Assembly (NCBI RefSeq): GCF_026914265.1
Contig: NC_069125.1
Span: forward strand, 68,461,207 to 68,525,206
DNA from: Mya arenaria
Taxonomy: Eukaryota > Mollusca > Bivalvia > Myida > Myidae
Direction of reading: 5' to 3'
DNA length: 64,000 nt
In this document: in pieces, positions 11,345 through 22,200 of the stretch
Numbering within the stretch: the stretch's first letter is position 1
How the letters are laid out: each line of letters opens with the position of its first letter
Program-made: the position numbers and the translations under genes
The notes under the pieces: model-generated
Told to the model about the DNA's origin: nothing
Seen by the model: the letters and a program-made list of their open reading frames with translations, nothing else
The model's database searches: none

Positions 11345-14300
11345 CTAAGTGCATGCGACCGCGGCCGTAAACCCACATCCTTTAGTTGTTGCGTCAAACC
11401 ACATATTATTCGGGCATTTCTGAACGTACGGCCGGAAGTCGAAGCAGTTGATGTACTTGCTGCAGTCGGTCGGGTGTGGAAACAGTCCATTCTGCATGGG
11501 ACACTTGATGTCAGTGTAGCAGGATACGAACTCCTTGTAGTTGCACGCGCTGGCGCTCGGGTCGAACAACATGCCGGTGGAGCAGCGCTCCTGAACCGGG
11601 CGCCGGAAACGGCAGTGGTAGAAGTAGGCGCAGTTCTCAGGGTCGGGGAAGAGAAGGGAGCGCCCGTCACACTGTACCGGTTCCGGTTCTTTGCTTTGAT
11701 ATAGCTCTGTAACGAAATGGTTACATGAAGTTATTTTACAGACAACTTTGAAAAGTTACTCATCCCTTATGGACAATTAAATTACATAGTATGTTTTTAT
11801 ATGTTCATGGATGTCAACAACTATTTAATATGGCAGGCGCGCGCAGACCAGTCACTAGTTTAACGCCCCCTGTCAATAGATGGAGGACCAGGAGGGCATT
11901 TATGGTCATAATTATTGCCGAAATTTGACAGATAATGTGTAAAAAATGTATTACTTAATATAGATTTCATTTGCAATGTTTCGAATAAGCTTGATTTCCG
12001 CATAACAGCCATGATCGATTAGATGTTTACGTATGCAAACACATCAATAAACATTTGTCATAACTGAAGTGTATGCAAACCTATTAAATGTTTTAGGAAA
12101 CATGCATCGATTACGTTATTGTATTATTTGAAAAGCTTTTAATCGTTGTTTAAAAAGCAAGTAATACTCTGTTTACATTGAACAGTTATTAACATGCTAT
12201 TGTTGGTCAGAGTTACATACGTGGGAAGCAGTTTAGCTCTGTGACGTTAACGTTGGGGTTCATCTCGGAACAGAGGCTGGAGCCTAGGAAAGCCAACACA
12301 CTGGGGAGCCCGTCGATGAAGCGGCCCATTGAGAACGACTTGCAGTAATCAGAGCCGATGTGGGAGAACTCGGGACCCGCCTGGCCCTTCCCCACTCCGT
12401 ACAACGTAATACCATCACCCCTTGCCGCTTTCGCTGCCTCTATCACAGACTGACGCTCATCTATGCTCACGGAATCGTACGTGAACACCACCCCGATCTG
12501 CCTGGCATTGTTCCGACGGCCACTGCCTGTTTGCCCGGTGGGGTTGGTAAACATTTTTCGCATCAACGATAAGGCCGCAGTAAGATTGTTTCCGCCATTT
12601 AGTTCGTCCGCATAGGATAAGCGCTGGCTCATTAGCGTTATACGAGTGTTAATTTGTTTTTGACTCTTAAATGGCTGTGGCCATGCAAAGGGGACGGGCG
12701 TTTTCCCGTACAGGATGAGTCCGACGTTGACGTTGTCCCGGTCGATGTTGAAGAAGCTGACCAGGTTGATGAGGAAACGCTCGAACGGGAAGAACTCGTG
12801 GCCCGGCACTGCATCCGAGCCCGGCACGAGAAACATGATGTCAGCCTTGCCCGGACACTGGCCTGGATAAAGAAGTTAAGATATTAAAAGTGTAAACACT
12901 GTCTGATTGTAAACACTGCCTGGTTATAAACATTGTCTGGTTGATTTATGGAATCAAAGGTCAATAAAAATCAACGATCTCATTTATGATTATTTATTTT
13001 TACACTGTGTTGTAATCGAACAGTATGGCTGGTTACCGCTATCCCCCCCCCGGGCATCCGGACACACGGACGGACGGACGGACAGACGGTCGGTGCGATA
13101 TTAATATAACAGAAATGTTCCTTGGTATGCGTTTACAGTGTACAACAAAACAATTCCCTTATTAGTTTGCCATCCACCCTAGCCCTAAACATTGGCTTAC
13201 TGGTTGACGGTACATTTCCGAACAGGGCACAAATCCCGAACACCGGCTAAAACACGCGTTTGTTTACCGTCATCGATTATTCGAAGATCTAGATCAATAC
13301 AGAGGCCTGCCTTGGTCACACTTGCGAAGTTTCATCTTGTTTTGTTAAGTATTTTCTAAAAAAATGCCATTCAATGTTTATACCTTAAAGATCAAAATGT
13401 AGCACATGGGGGAATGACGTCAGAGGGCGTACGCGCATCTTTAGGTTTTGCAGTTATGCAGGTTTTGCAGTTATGTTGACCTACATTCAAGGTATTTATG
13501 ATTAGAAATCACGCTTTACATTTGAATTGCATGTTTTGAAAAAAACAAACATCGGAAACAATAAATCACTTTGCAGCTAAGTGTTTATTTAATATAGCAT
13601 ACTTATTAATTATAATTGTATGAATCGCTAATGCAAGTGTTCGGTATTTGTGCATAATTTACTGTCCATAAAATGAACGATTTTCGACATTAAATTGATG
13701 AGATCGTGAATCTGTACTTTGACAGATGTTGTCACATTAACCAAAGATGTTTCATACGCAATTTTAACTTACAACAAAAACTCTTCAAGATAATTGTGAA
13801 AAACCTCAAAAAGTGTTCGGATTTGCGACGTCAACCAGTATATAGCAATCAGTTATAAATTAATGTTATATAGGTAATATACAAAACATGCATTGCGAAA
13901 ATTAAACTTTGACAAGACTCCAAAACATTTTCAGAATATGCTTATAGTTTCCTTAAGTGCAGTAGAACTCGCCCATCTTAACAGCATTGTTGAAGATGAT
14001 TCAAAAGATAGAAGGAATTTAGTTAAGTGTTGCACATGCACATCTTTTTTATATAAAATTATTGTTTGAAATTGTTCCCGTTTGCACCCAGATTTGTGTA
14101 TAAAATCGCTAAGAATACAGCCTACATTCTCAGCCAATGCAATTGCAGATAGGCAATCATTAGCCAACTACAAAATTTAATCAATTTCAACTTTCGCGGG
14201 TGTTAAAAGGTCCGCCTACTGCCACTCATTAGATACACACTCCCTGCGTCAGTTTTTGCATTAACAATGTGTCAAGGCTTCCAGTCATATACCTAAAAAA

Positions 14301-14771
14301 CACTATGAGTTAGGGGAACATTTCTATGAATTTTACCAAGAGATAGGAGGTGAATGATGAATGATGTTGGCTCATAAAAGCAATTGTTGACGACGGACGA
14401 CATTCGACGCACAAAACCGATCACAATTGCTAATTAACTATGAACCGCTTGTGCTCAGCTAAGCTTAAAATTTCTTTTCTGAAATTCATGATTTACGCTC
14501 ATGAAACAACGACAATAATCATGTACAAATCTGGCCGATCCAGCAACAGCAGAACTGATATGTAACAAATGCCAAATACAAAGAACGGTATGCACATCGA
14601 CCGACATTAGCTGTGGCAATGATTTGGGTTGAAGATGCTAGCTTACTTAATGAAATATAACTCCAAATCAGTCAATTTCTCAATTAACCGAAAAAATGCA
14701 TAAAAAGTACCTGTGACAGAGGTTAATCCAATAACTAGGAAACAAACGACAGCTCCCTTCCAGATATCCAT
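11345..14771 (-). CDS. Secreted VWA protein with two chitin-binding (ChtBD2) domains, gene A
   Basis: Three coding exons on the minus strand (14771-14711, 12862-12221, 11706-11345) join in phase to 354 residues. Exon 1 encodes a signal peptide (MDIWKGAVVCFLVIGLTSVT) and follows a polypyrimidine tract and CAG at 14784-14786, so a 5' UTR intron is likely. Exon 2 encodes the whole VWA domain (residues about 25-225). The MIDAS strand reads DIMFLVPGSDAV, so the first metal-binding Asp is Pro and the DxSxS motif is lost; adhesion would have to be metal-independent. Exon 3 encodes two peritrophin-A domains (about 246-301 and 302-352), each with six cysteines. Signal peptide-VWA-ChtBD2 resembles the N-terminal architecture of the molluscan shell-matrix proteins Pif and BMSP. 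It is a clear paralogue of gene B, in divergent orientation, but its VWA domain lacks the four introns that interrupt B. Role inferred: chitin binding in a secreted matrix. Confidence 0.9.
13200..13838. mobile_element. TIR element with TA flanks in intron 1 of gene A
   Basis: The left end CTGGTTGACG and right end CGTCAACCAG are perfect inverted 10-mers flanked by TA on both sides. Further in, TTCCGAACA and TGTTCGGA are inverted again. About 640 bp, no coding capacity. A Tc1/mariner-class MITE is the best guess. Confidence 0.55.
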
Positions 14772-14817
14772 ACTCTCCTTCTGCTGAAAAAAAAGAAAAA
14801 CACAGTAAAATATTGTA

Positions 14818-14819
14818 TT

Positions 14820-14877
<58 letters not shown>

Positions 14878-14960
14878 GTAATAATAACAATAATAATAAT
14901 AATAAGTATAACAATAATAATTATAATACTAATAATAACAATAATAATATAATGGAAAAA
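14818..14960. repeat. AAT trinucleotide microsatellite
   Basis: About 20 pure AAT units, then interrupted copies with ACA, AGT and ATT variants. It begins about 35 bp upstream of the acceptor of gene A's start-codon exon, so it probably lies in the 5' UTR intron. Confidence 0.95.
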
Positions 14961-15544
14961 AATGAAAATATAATAATATTATTTTAATAATCCTAACATT
15001 GATTTAAAAAAAAATACAAATATATATTTACTATACCTCCAGTACCTTGTATTCCGAAAGTGAAAATGAACGACTATGACTTCATTATTTGCACAACCCA
15101 TGAATTTGGACGTGGACGACTTACGGGGAATTAGCGTTTTATTGCGACAATGTATTCGTTATTAGACGATATTAAATGGCAGTAAAACACACTAAAACAT
15201 ACTAAAACACACATAACTGTCCCTAAATATGGGACTGAGTGTAGCAGTTAAAATATATAGTTGCAAGCTCGTACATTTGTCCATCAGACCTATACACCCC
15301 AATCAAAATTATCTCACCCCGAAATTCATGATAACGTAGTTATTTTGGTAATATGAAAATGATGGTAGCACACTAATTGTTGGACATATCTAATCGTAAG
15401 AACGATATAATTATTATTGGTCGTTAAATAACATGAATGCTATCAATTCCCCAAATATGTGCACATAATCTATTTCAGTTGTCAATTCCGGTTCCCCTGT
15501 AACACAGATGACGAGAGAGATCACACTGAAAAGCGGGCCTCAAT
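14961..15544. other. Upstream region of gene A, no feature recognised
   Basis: Should contain the 5' UTR exon and promoter of gene A on the minus strand. No TATA box or exon could be assigned. Confidence 0.4.
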
Positions 15545-16232
15545 ATCGCGAAAATACATTATGTGTACGGGTGTTCTAGACATAAGCAGACATTATCTGT
15601 ACATGCATTCTACACATGAGCAGACATTATGTGAACGGGTGTTATAGACATAAGGAGACATTATGTGAACGGGTGTTCTAGACATAAGGAGACATTATGT
15701 GTACGGATGTTCTAGACATTACCAGACATTATGTGTACGGTTGTTCTAGACATTAGCAGACATTATGTGTGCTGGTGTTCTAGACATTACCCGACAGTAT
15801 GTGTACGGTTGTTCTAGACATTACCAGACATTATGTGTACGGGTGTTCTAGACATTAGCAGACATTATCTGTACATGCATTCTAGACATGAGCTGACATT
15901 ATGTGAACGGGTGTTCTAGACATAAGGAGACATTATGTGTACGGATGTTCTAGACATTACCAGACATTATGTGTACGGTTGTTCTAGATATTAGCAGACA
16001 TTATGTGTGCTGATGTTCTAGACATTACCCGACAGTATGTGCACGGGTGTTCTAGACATTACCAGACATTATGTGCACGGGTGTTCTAGACATTACCCGA
16101 AAGTATGTGTACGGTTGTTCTAGACATTACCAGACATTATGTGTACGGATGTTCTAGACATTACCCGACAGTATGTGTACGGTTGTTCTAGACATTACCA
16201 GACATTATGTGTACGGGTGTTCTACATTGGAC
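15545..16232. repeat. 34-bp minisatellite between the divergent VWA genes
   Basis: About 20 copies of a 34-bp unit with consensus AGACATTATGTGTACGGGTG and TTCTAGACATTACC. Variants such as TTAGC, GTGAAC and TACATGCATTC recur in blocks (15560-15650 resembles 15840-15925), pointing to multi-unit duplication inside the array. Confidence 0.9.
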
Positions 16233-16254
16233 ATTGAGCATTCAAAAATGAAAG

Positions 16255-16372
16255 TCGTGCCCTTAAAATATTTTAGCCCTATGAAAGTTTACCTAAGGAA
16301 GATTACCAAAAGTTTACTTATTCTAAAAAAAAAAGTTTACTTAGCCCTAATAAAGTTTACCTTGCTCTCATT
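16255..16372 (-). repeat. Short inverted arm of the 20-bp minisatellite
   Basis: Contains AAAGTTTACCTAAGG and AAAGTTTACTTAGCCCTAA, which are the reverse complement of the array unit found right of the palindrome (TAGGTAAACTTTCTTAGGGC). About four degenerate units. Confidence 0.75.
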
Positions 16373-16396
16373 TTTAAATGTCCAATGTCGTGCCAG

Positions 16397-16543
16397 CATG
16401 ACTTTCATTTTTGAATGCCCAATCTCCAATGTCGTGCCAGCACGACTTTGGACATTCAAAAATGAATGTCGTGCCGGACATTGGACACGGGGCTTTCAAA
16501 AATGAATGTCGTGGAGATTGGGCATTCAAAAATGAAAGTCATG
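16397..16543. repeat. Large palindrome (cruciform candidate)
   Basis: The 32-bp stretch at 16397-16428 (starting CATGACTTTCATTTTTGAAT) is the exact reverse complement of 16512-16543. The loop repeats shorter inverted copies of ATTCAAAAATGAATGTCGTG. The palindrome sits between the inverted short array on the left and the long direct array on the right. Confidence 0.9.
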
Positions 16544-16554
16544 AAAGTCACTAT

Positions 16555-18612
16555 TTCTTAGAAATAGTAAACTTTCTAATAAACTTTCTTAGGGGTTGAT
16601 AAACTTGCTTAGGGCTAGATAAACTTTCTTAGGGCTAGGTAAACCTTCTTAAGGCTAGGTAAACTTTCTTAGGGCTATGTGAACTTTCTAAGGGCTATGT
16701 AAACTTTCTAAGGACTATGTAAACTTTCTTAGGGCTAGGTAAACTTTCTAAGAACTATTTTACTATTTTACGACTAGGTAAACTTTCTTAAGGCTAGGTT
16801 AACTTTCTTAGGGCTAGATAAACTTTCTTATGGCTAGACAAACTTTCTTAGGGCTAGGTTAACTTTCTTAGGGCTAGATAAACTTTCTTAGGGCTAGATA
16901 AACTTTCTTAGTGCTAGGAAACTTTTCTTAGAACTAGTAAACTTTTTAGTAAACTTTCTTAGGGCTAGTAAACTTTCTAGTAAATGTTTTAGGGCTAGGT
17001 AAACTTTCTTAGCGCTATATTCACTTTCTTATGGCTGGATAAACTTTCTTAGTGCTAGGTAAACATTCTTAGAATTAGTAAACTTTCTTAGGGGTTGATA
17101 AACTTGCTTAGGGCTAGATAAACATTCTAAGGGGTAGATAAACCTTCTTAGGGCTAAGTTAACTTTCTTAGGGCTAGGTAAACTTTCTTAGGGCTAGGTA
17201 AACTTTCTTAGGGCTATGTAAATTTTCTAAGGACTATGTAAACTTTCTAAGGGCTAGGTAAACTTTCTAAGAACTAGTTAACTTTTTTACGACTAGGTAA
17301 ACTTTCTTTGGGCTAGGTAAACATTCTTAGGTCAAGGTAAACTCTCTTGGGGCTAGGTAAACTTTCTTAGGGCTTGACAAACTTTCTTAGAACTAGTAAA
17401 CTTTCTAGTAACCATTTTTAGGGCTAGGTAAACTTTCTTATGGCTAGATAAACTTTCTTAGTGCTAGGAAACTTTTCTTTGAACTAGTAAACTTTCTAGT
17501 AAATGTTTTAGGGCTAGGTAAACTCTCTTAGCGCTAGATTCACTTTCTTATGGCTTGATAAACTTTCTTAGTGCTAGGTAAACCTTCTTAGAAATAGTAA
17601 ACTTTCTAGTAAACTTTCTTAGGGGTTGATAAACTTGCTTAGGGCTAGATAAACATTCTAAGGGCTAGATATACTTTCTTAAGGCTAAGTTAACTTTCTT
17701 AGGGCTAGGTAAACTTTCTTAGGGCTAGACAAACTTTCTTAGGGCTATGTAAATTTTCTAAGGACTATGTAAACTTTCTTAGGGCTAGGTAAACTATCTT
17801 AGGGCTAGACAAACTTTCTTAGGGCTATGTAAATTTTCTAAGGACTATGTAAACTTTCTAAGGGCTAGGTAGACTTTCTAAGAACTAGTTAACTTTTTTA
17901 CGACTAGGTAAACTTTCTTTGGGCTAGGTAAACATTCTTAGGACAAGGTAAACTCTTTTGGGGCTAGGTAAACTTTCTTAGGGCTTGATAAACTTTCTTA
18001 GAACTAGTAAACTTTCTAGTAACCATTTTTAGGGCTAGATAAACTTTCTTATGGCTAGATAAACTTACTTAGGGCTAGGTAAACTTTCTAGTAAACTTTC
18101 TTAGAGCTAGTAAAACGTTCTAAGGGCTAGTGGCTAGGTAAACTTTCTTGGGGCTAGGTAAACATTCTAGTAAACTTTCTTAGGTCCAGGTAAACTTTCT
18201 AGTTAACTTTCTGAGAGCTAGGTAAACTTTCTAGTAAACTTTCTTATGGCTAGGTAAACTTTCTTAGGGCTAAATAAACTTTCTTGGGGCTAGGTAAACA
18301 TTCTAGTAAACTTTCTTAGGTCCAGGTAAACTTTCTAGTTAACTTTCTTAGAGCTAGGTAAACTTTCTAGTAAACTTTCTTAGGGCTATGTAAACTTTCT
18401 TTTAACTAGTAAAATTTGTAGTAAATGTTCTTAGGGCTAGGTAAACTTATTTACAGCTAATAAACTTTCTAATAAACAATTTTAGGGCTAGTTTACTTTC
18501 TAAGGGCTAGTCAACTTTCTAGTAGATCTTTTAAGGGCTAGGTAAACTTTCTTAGGGCTAGTGAGATTTCTTAAGGTAAGGTAAACCTGCTTAGGTAAAC
18601 TGCCATTGGACT
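16555..18612 (+). repeat. 20-bp minisatellite, about 2 kb
   Basis: About 100 variable copies of TAGGTAAACTTTCTTAGGGC with frequent 10-bp insert-type units (AGTAAACTTTCT). Higher-order copies are visible: blocks around 17100-17400 reappear around 17640-18010. Many units hold GTAAAC and TTAG words but no coding frame is supported. Confidence 0.95.
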
Positions 18613-19246
18613 GGTAAACTTTGCATGGACAAGTAAAATTTACATTTGTCTCGAAGTCTCATATACAGGGACAATATTTACCAGCATAGTAAGATATAAT
18701 TTCAGTTAAAGTTAATATGCATTTATGTTGGTTTCTTATAATAAATGAACGATGTTATTAATTAAACTGTGTTAGTCACGGAACACTGAGCCTGGTATGA
18801 TCATCTCTTGGATATTTATTCACCTGGCAAATAAATGAAGTAAATAACATAAATTGCACCAAATGTAAAAACAAATCGCAAATTGCATTTTTGTCATACA
18901 ATATTGAAATGAAATCATATAAATTAAATACGCATTAAAATTGCATACCAGCCTAACGAGCATCTATCATAAACAGTCTCATCCAAACCACATCTGTCTG
19001 CATTTCAAAACAAGTTGGCAAGCCATGATAAAGCGAGTTTCAAAGCCCATTATTTATCTTTAAAATAAATTTTGACCGAAACGCCACCTTTATGTGTAAT
19101 AATTCGTTAATTTTATTCAGTTAATTTGGTTTAACTTTTATTTCGTAATCTTTCCCACACACCGTTGTTGGAAGCTATAGAGTGAAGTTGTCTGTGTTTA
19201 TATGAATATTATTTATTAAGAAACAAATTCTTTTGACATTGTAATT
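18613..19246. other. Upstream region of gene B
   Basis: AT-rich sequence directly before the gene B start codon. It must hold the promoter and any 5' UTR. No clear TATA box or initiator can be assigned. Confidence 0.4.
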
Positions 19247-22200
19247 ATGGGTTCAATCTTCGTGTGGACTATAGCCCTGCTTTTTGTTGTCTGGGCTCCC
19301 ATGACCAAAGGTACGTTATATACTGATATATTCTTGCACTTCATTAGTTCAAAACATTCCCAAGAAAGCACATTTTCAAAAAATATATAATTTAAAGATT
19401 TTGTGTACAAATATTGTTAATCAATTATTTATCTCTAGTATTGTAGATTATCCAGTAACCTTGCAACAAAATTCGTTAGTAGCACGGCCAACTACCTCCC
19501 CAATGTATGATCATTTACTTATGTACTTAATGGTGTTGGACTTTAAAAATAGAAAAACACCCATGTAGATTTAGAAGAAATACTAGGTATAAAGACTGTT
19601 TCTGTTGCTATGCAATCACGTTTCATAACGGTAAATTGGTCAAGTCCCGTCAGCTAAGCGATGGTTTTGCCTAAAATTGCGTACTAGTAATCCACAGTGC
19701 TGGTTTCCAACGCCATATTATCGCACTAGTCCTTTAATGAAAATCAAAATTCATAGCTTTAATTAGCCTCTGTCATAATTCAATCTCCTTTTTTACGCAG
19801 TTAGACAGTTATATTGTTGTATAATGAGCGCTACTCAGATGGTGTCAACCCAGTAAGTACTATGACATAAACATTATCTGATCTATTTAAAGTATGTATA
19901 AAAAATGACGTTCGATAGGCTAAAAATATGATGCCAAGAGGAAAACATTTTTTGCGGACAGATAAAACCCCGCGGATATTCTCTGCGTGTGTGTGCGTGT
20001 GTGTGTGTTGGTGGGGAGGGGGGTGGAGGGCGGTGTATCCAGTAAAACAGTCACGGTTTATTGCATAATTAGAAAGAAGGAGTAGAATGGTCAATGAAAG
20101 GACAATGTAAATTTAATCAAACATAAAAATGGTCTTAACTGAAAAATTACGTAAACGACCATGCTGGAAATGAAGTGTTCTCTAGCCCGAAATATCGTAA
20201 CCATGAAAGGTTAATCAAGTTATATAGTAGGTAATGTCAAATTTGTCATGTTTTGAACACACATTCAATTTTATATTGATACATTTGTAGCATGTGTTTT
20301 CAATTTATATGATAACATTAGCATAATAACAACATACAGACTTATATCTTATTAGCATGAAAACTTGTTTACGCAAATTTGATAAATTCATTCTTGAAAT
20401 TGAAGGAAAACATCGTATTACATACTCTTTGATGTATGCATGAATAATTTTTTTTTGTAGATAAAAACTAAAAGATATAAAGAAATTTAAAACAGATTTT
20501 GGTAAGGAATAGCGCTTAAAAGTCTCTTATGACGATAAAAGAGCACTTGGCCTATTTTCATGTCAAATTACCCCACCCACGTTTTTGCCTTAAATTACAA
20601 ATTTGAGCTGAACATTTATACTCAGTGCTACCTCAATTTATCTCAACATTTCCATTTATCACATTAACAACTGTTGCCATTTCTTTACCACATACCTTAC
20701 GGGTTCTATATAATTTGGGGCATAATAGTTACATTTTACATCTCTATGGAACGCTCGGACACGGCGATAAAGTCATAGATATTTAGGAGCAAGTTCAGTA
20801 GCCCGATTTTTAAAATGGCATCAGGAAATGTTGATTTAAATCAGTTTGAACCATGTGTTGTTATTGCAGGCCAGTGTCGAGCTAACATGGGACCCGTGGA
20901 CCTGGTGATCGCAGTACCCGGATCTAACCATGTGTTGTTTGTTATTGCAGGCCAGTGTCGAGCTAACACGGGACCCGTGGACCTGGTGATCGCAGTACCC
21001 GGATCTAACCATGTGTTGTTTGTTATTGCAGGCCAGTGTCGAGCTAACACGGGACCCGTGGACCTGGTGATCGCAGTACCCGGATCTAACCATGTGATTC
21101 CTGAAAACGAGTTTAGTGCCTTCGAGAAAAACCTCATTAATCTCCTCATGCACTTTGCCATCCAACCTGACGAGTTCAACATTGGCCTAATTCTGTACGG
21201 AAAAACTGCGATACCCATTGCAACACCGCAACCATTCAAAACAAGAACCCAGGTAACAAATGATTTGCCCCGAACAAATCAAAAGCAAAATACTAAAAAC
21301 AAGAAATAAGGTCACACGACTTACCCCCAATAGTTAAAACCAGAAACAAAAGTAACACATAACTTCTCCAAACAGTTAAACCAAGAACAAAGAAAAAACA
21401 TGCCCTCACACACATCAAGAACTCATGTAAAGCAGGTAACACTCGTGTAAAACATGATCTCACAAACGGTTATAACAAAACATTTTAGAAAAAGAACTAG
21501 GGTACAACAACACTCAGCAACAAAAATGCATGAATAGTTCAAAGAAAAAAACAACTTGTATAGCTTGTTACCACACACCGATGCATAAAACAACATTGAA
21601 ACCCGTTTCAATCTCGCAATAATAGTCTAATAATGTTTCCGTTTCAGATTAACACGCGTGTGACGTTACTCACAGAGCGGATGCAGTACCAGCACGAACT
21701 TGGCACGAAACACGACGTAGCCGCCGCCTTAAACCTCATGATTAACGTAAGACTATCCCACACGTTGCCCTTGGATACCTGACCCATTGAAACATTCGCC
21801 CAATAATGGTTTTACAGATAAAAAATGAATTATAACTTCTGATGGACACACTCTTGGAATATCTGTTTAACGGTGTAATTCACTTGTTTGTAATATCACG
21901 TTCTATTCAGATTAAAAAAAAACAACAACATATAAAAATAATGAGTATGTTAATGATATTCTATTTGAAAAATTCTCATGCTCTTCTTATATAAGTTTTT
22001 TACATAGTGTACCTTGACTTCCTATTCCCATCTTATCTACATAGATGTTTAAAGTGCCACCCCCGGGCTACACGGGTAACATCCTGCGCGAGAGAGCCCG
22101 CCGTATAGGCATCATCTTCACGTTCGGTTCCACTCCCGCGGAGAACGTCGATAACGTCATTGGTACGTCAGTGTTTTGTAGAACAGATAATGGATTTAGT

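Noticed and set aside
11269-11670. 133-codon minus-strand frame overlapping gene A exon 3
   Set aside because: Wrong frame of the ChtBD2 exon; the six-cysteine pattern appears only in the phase that joins exon 2.
20836-21239. Antisense frames of 109 and 132 codons
   Set aside because: Shadows of the triplicated gene B exon.
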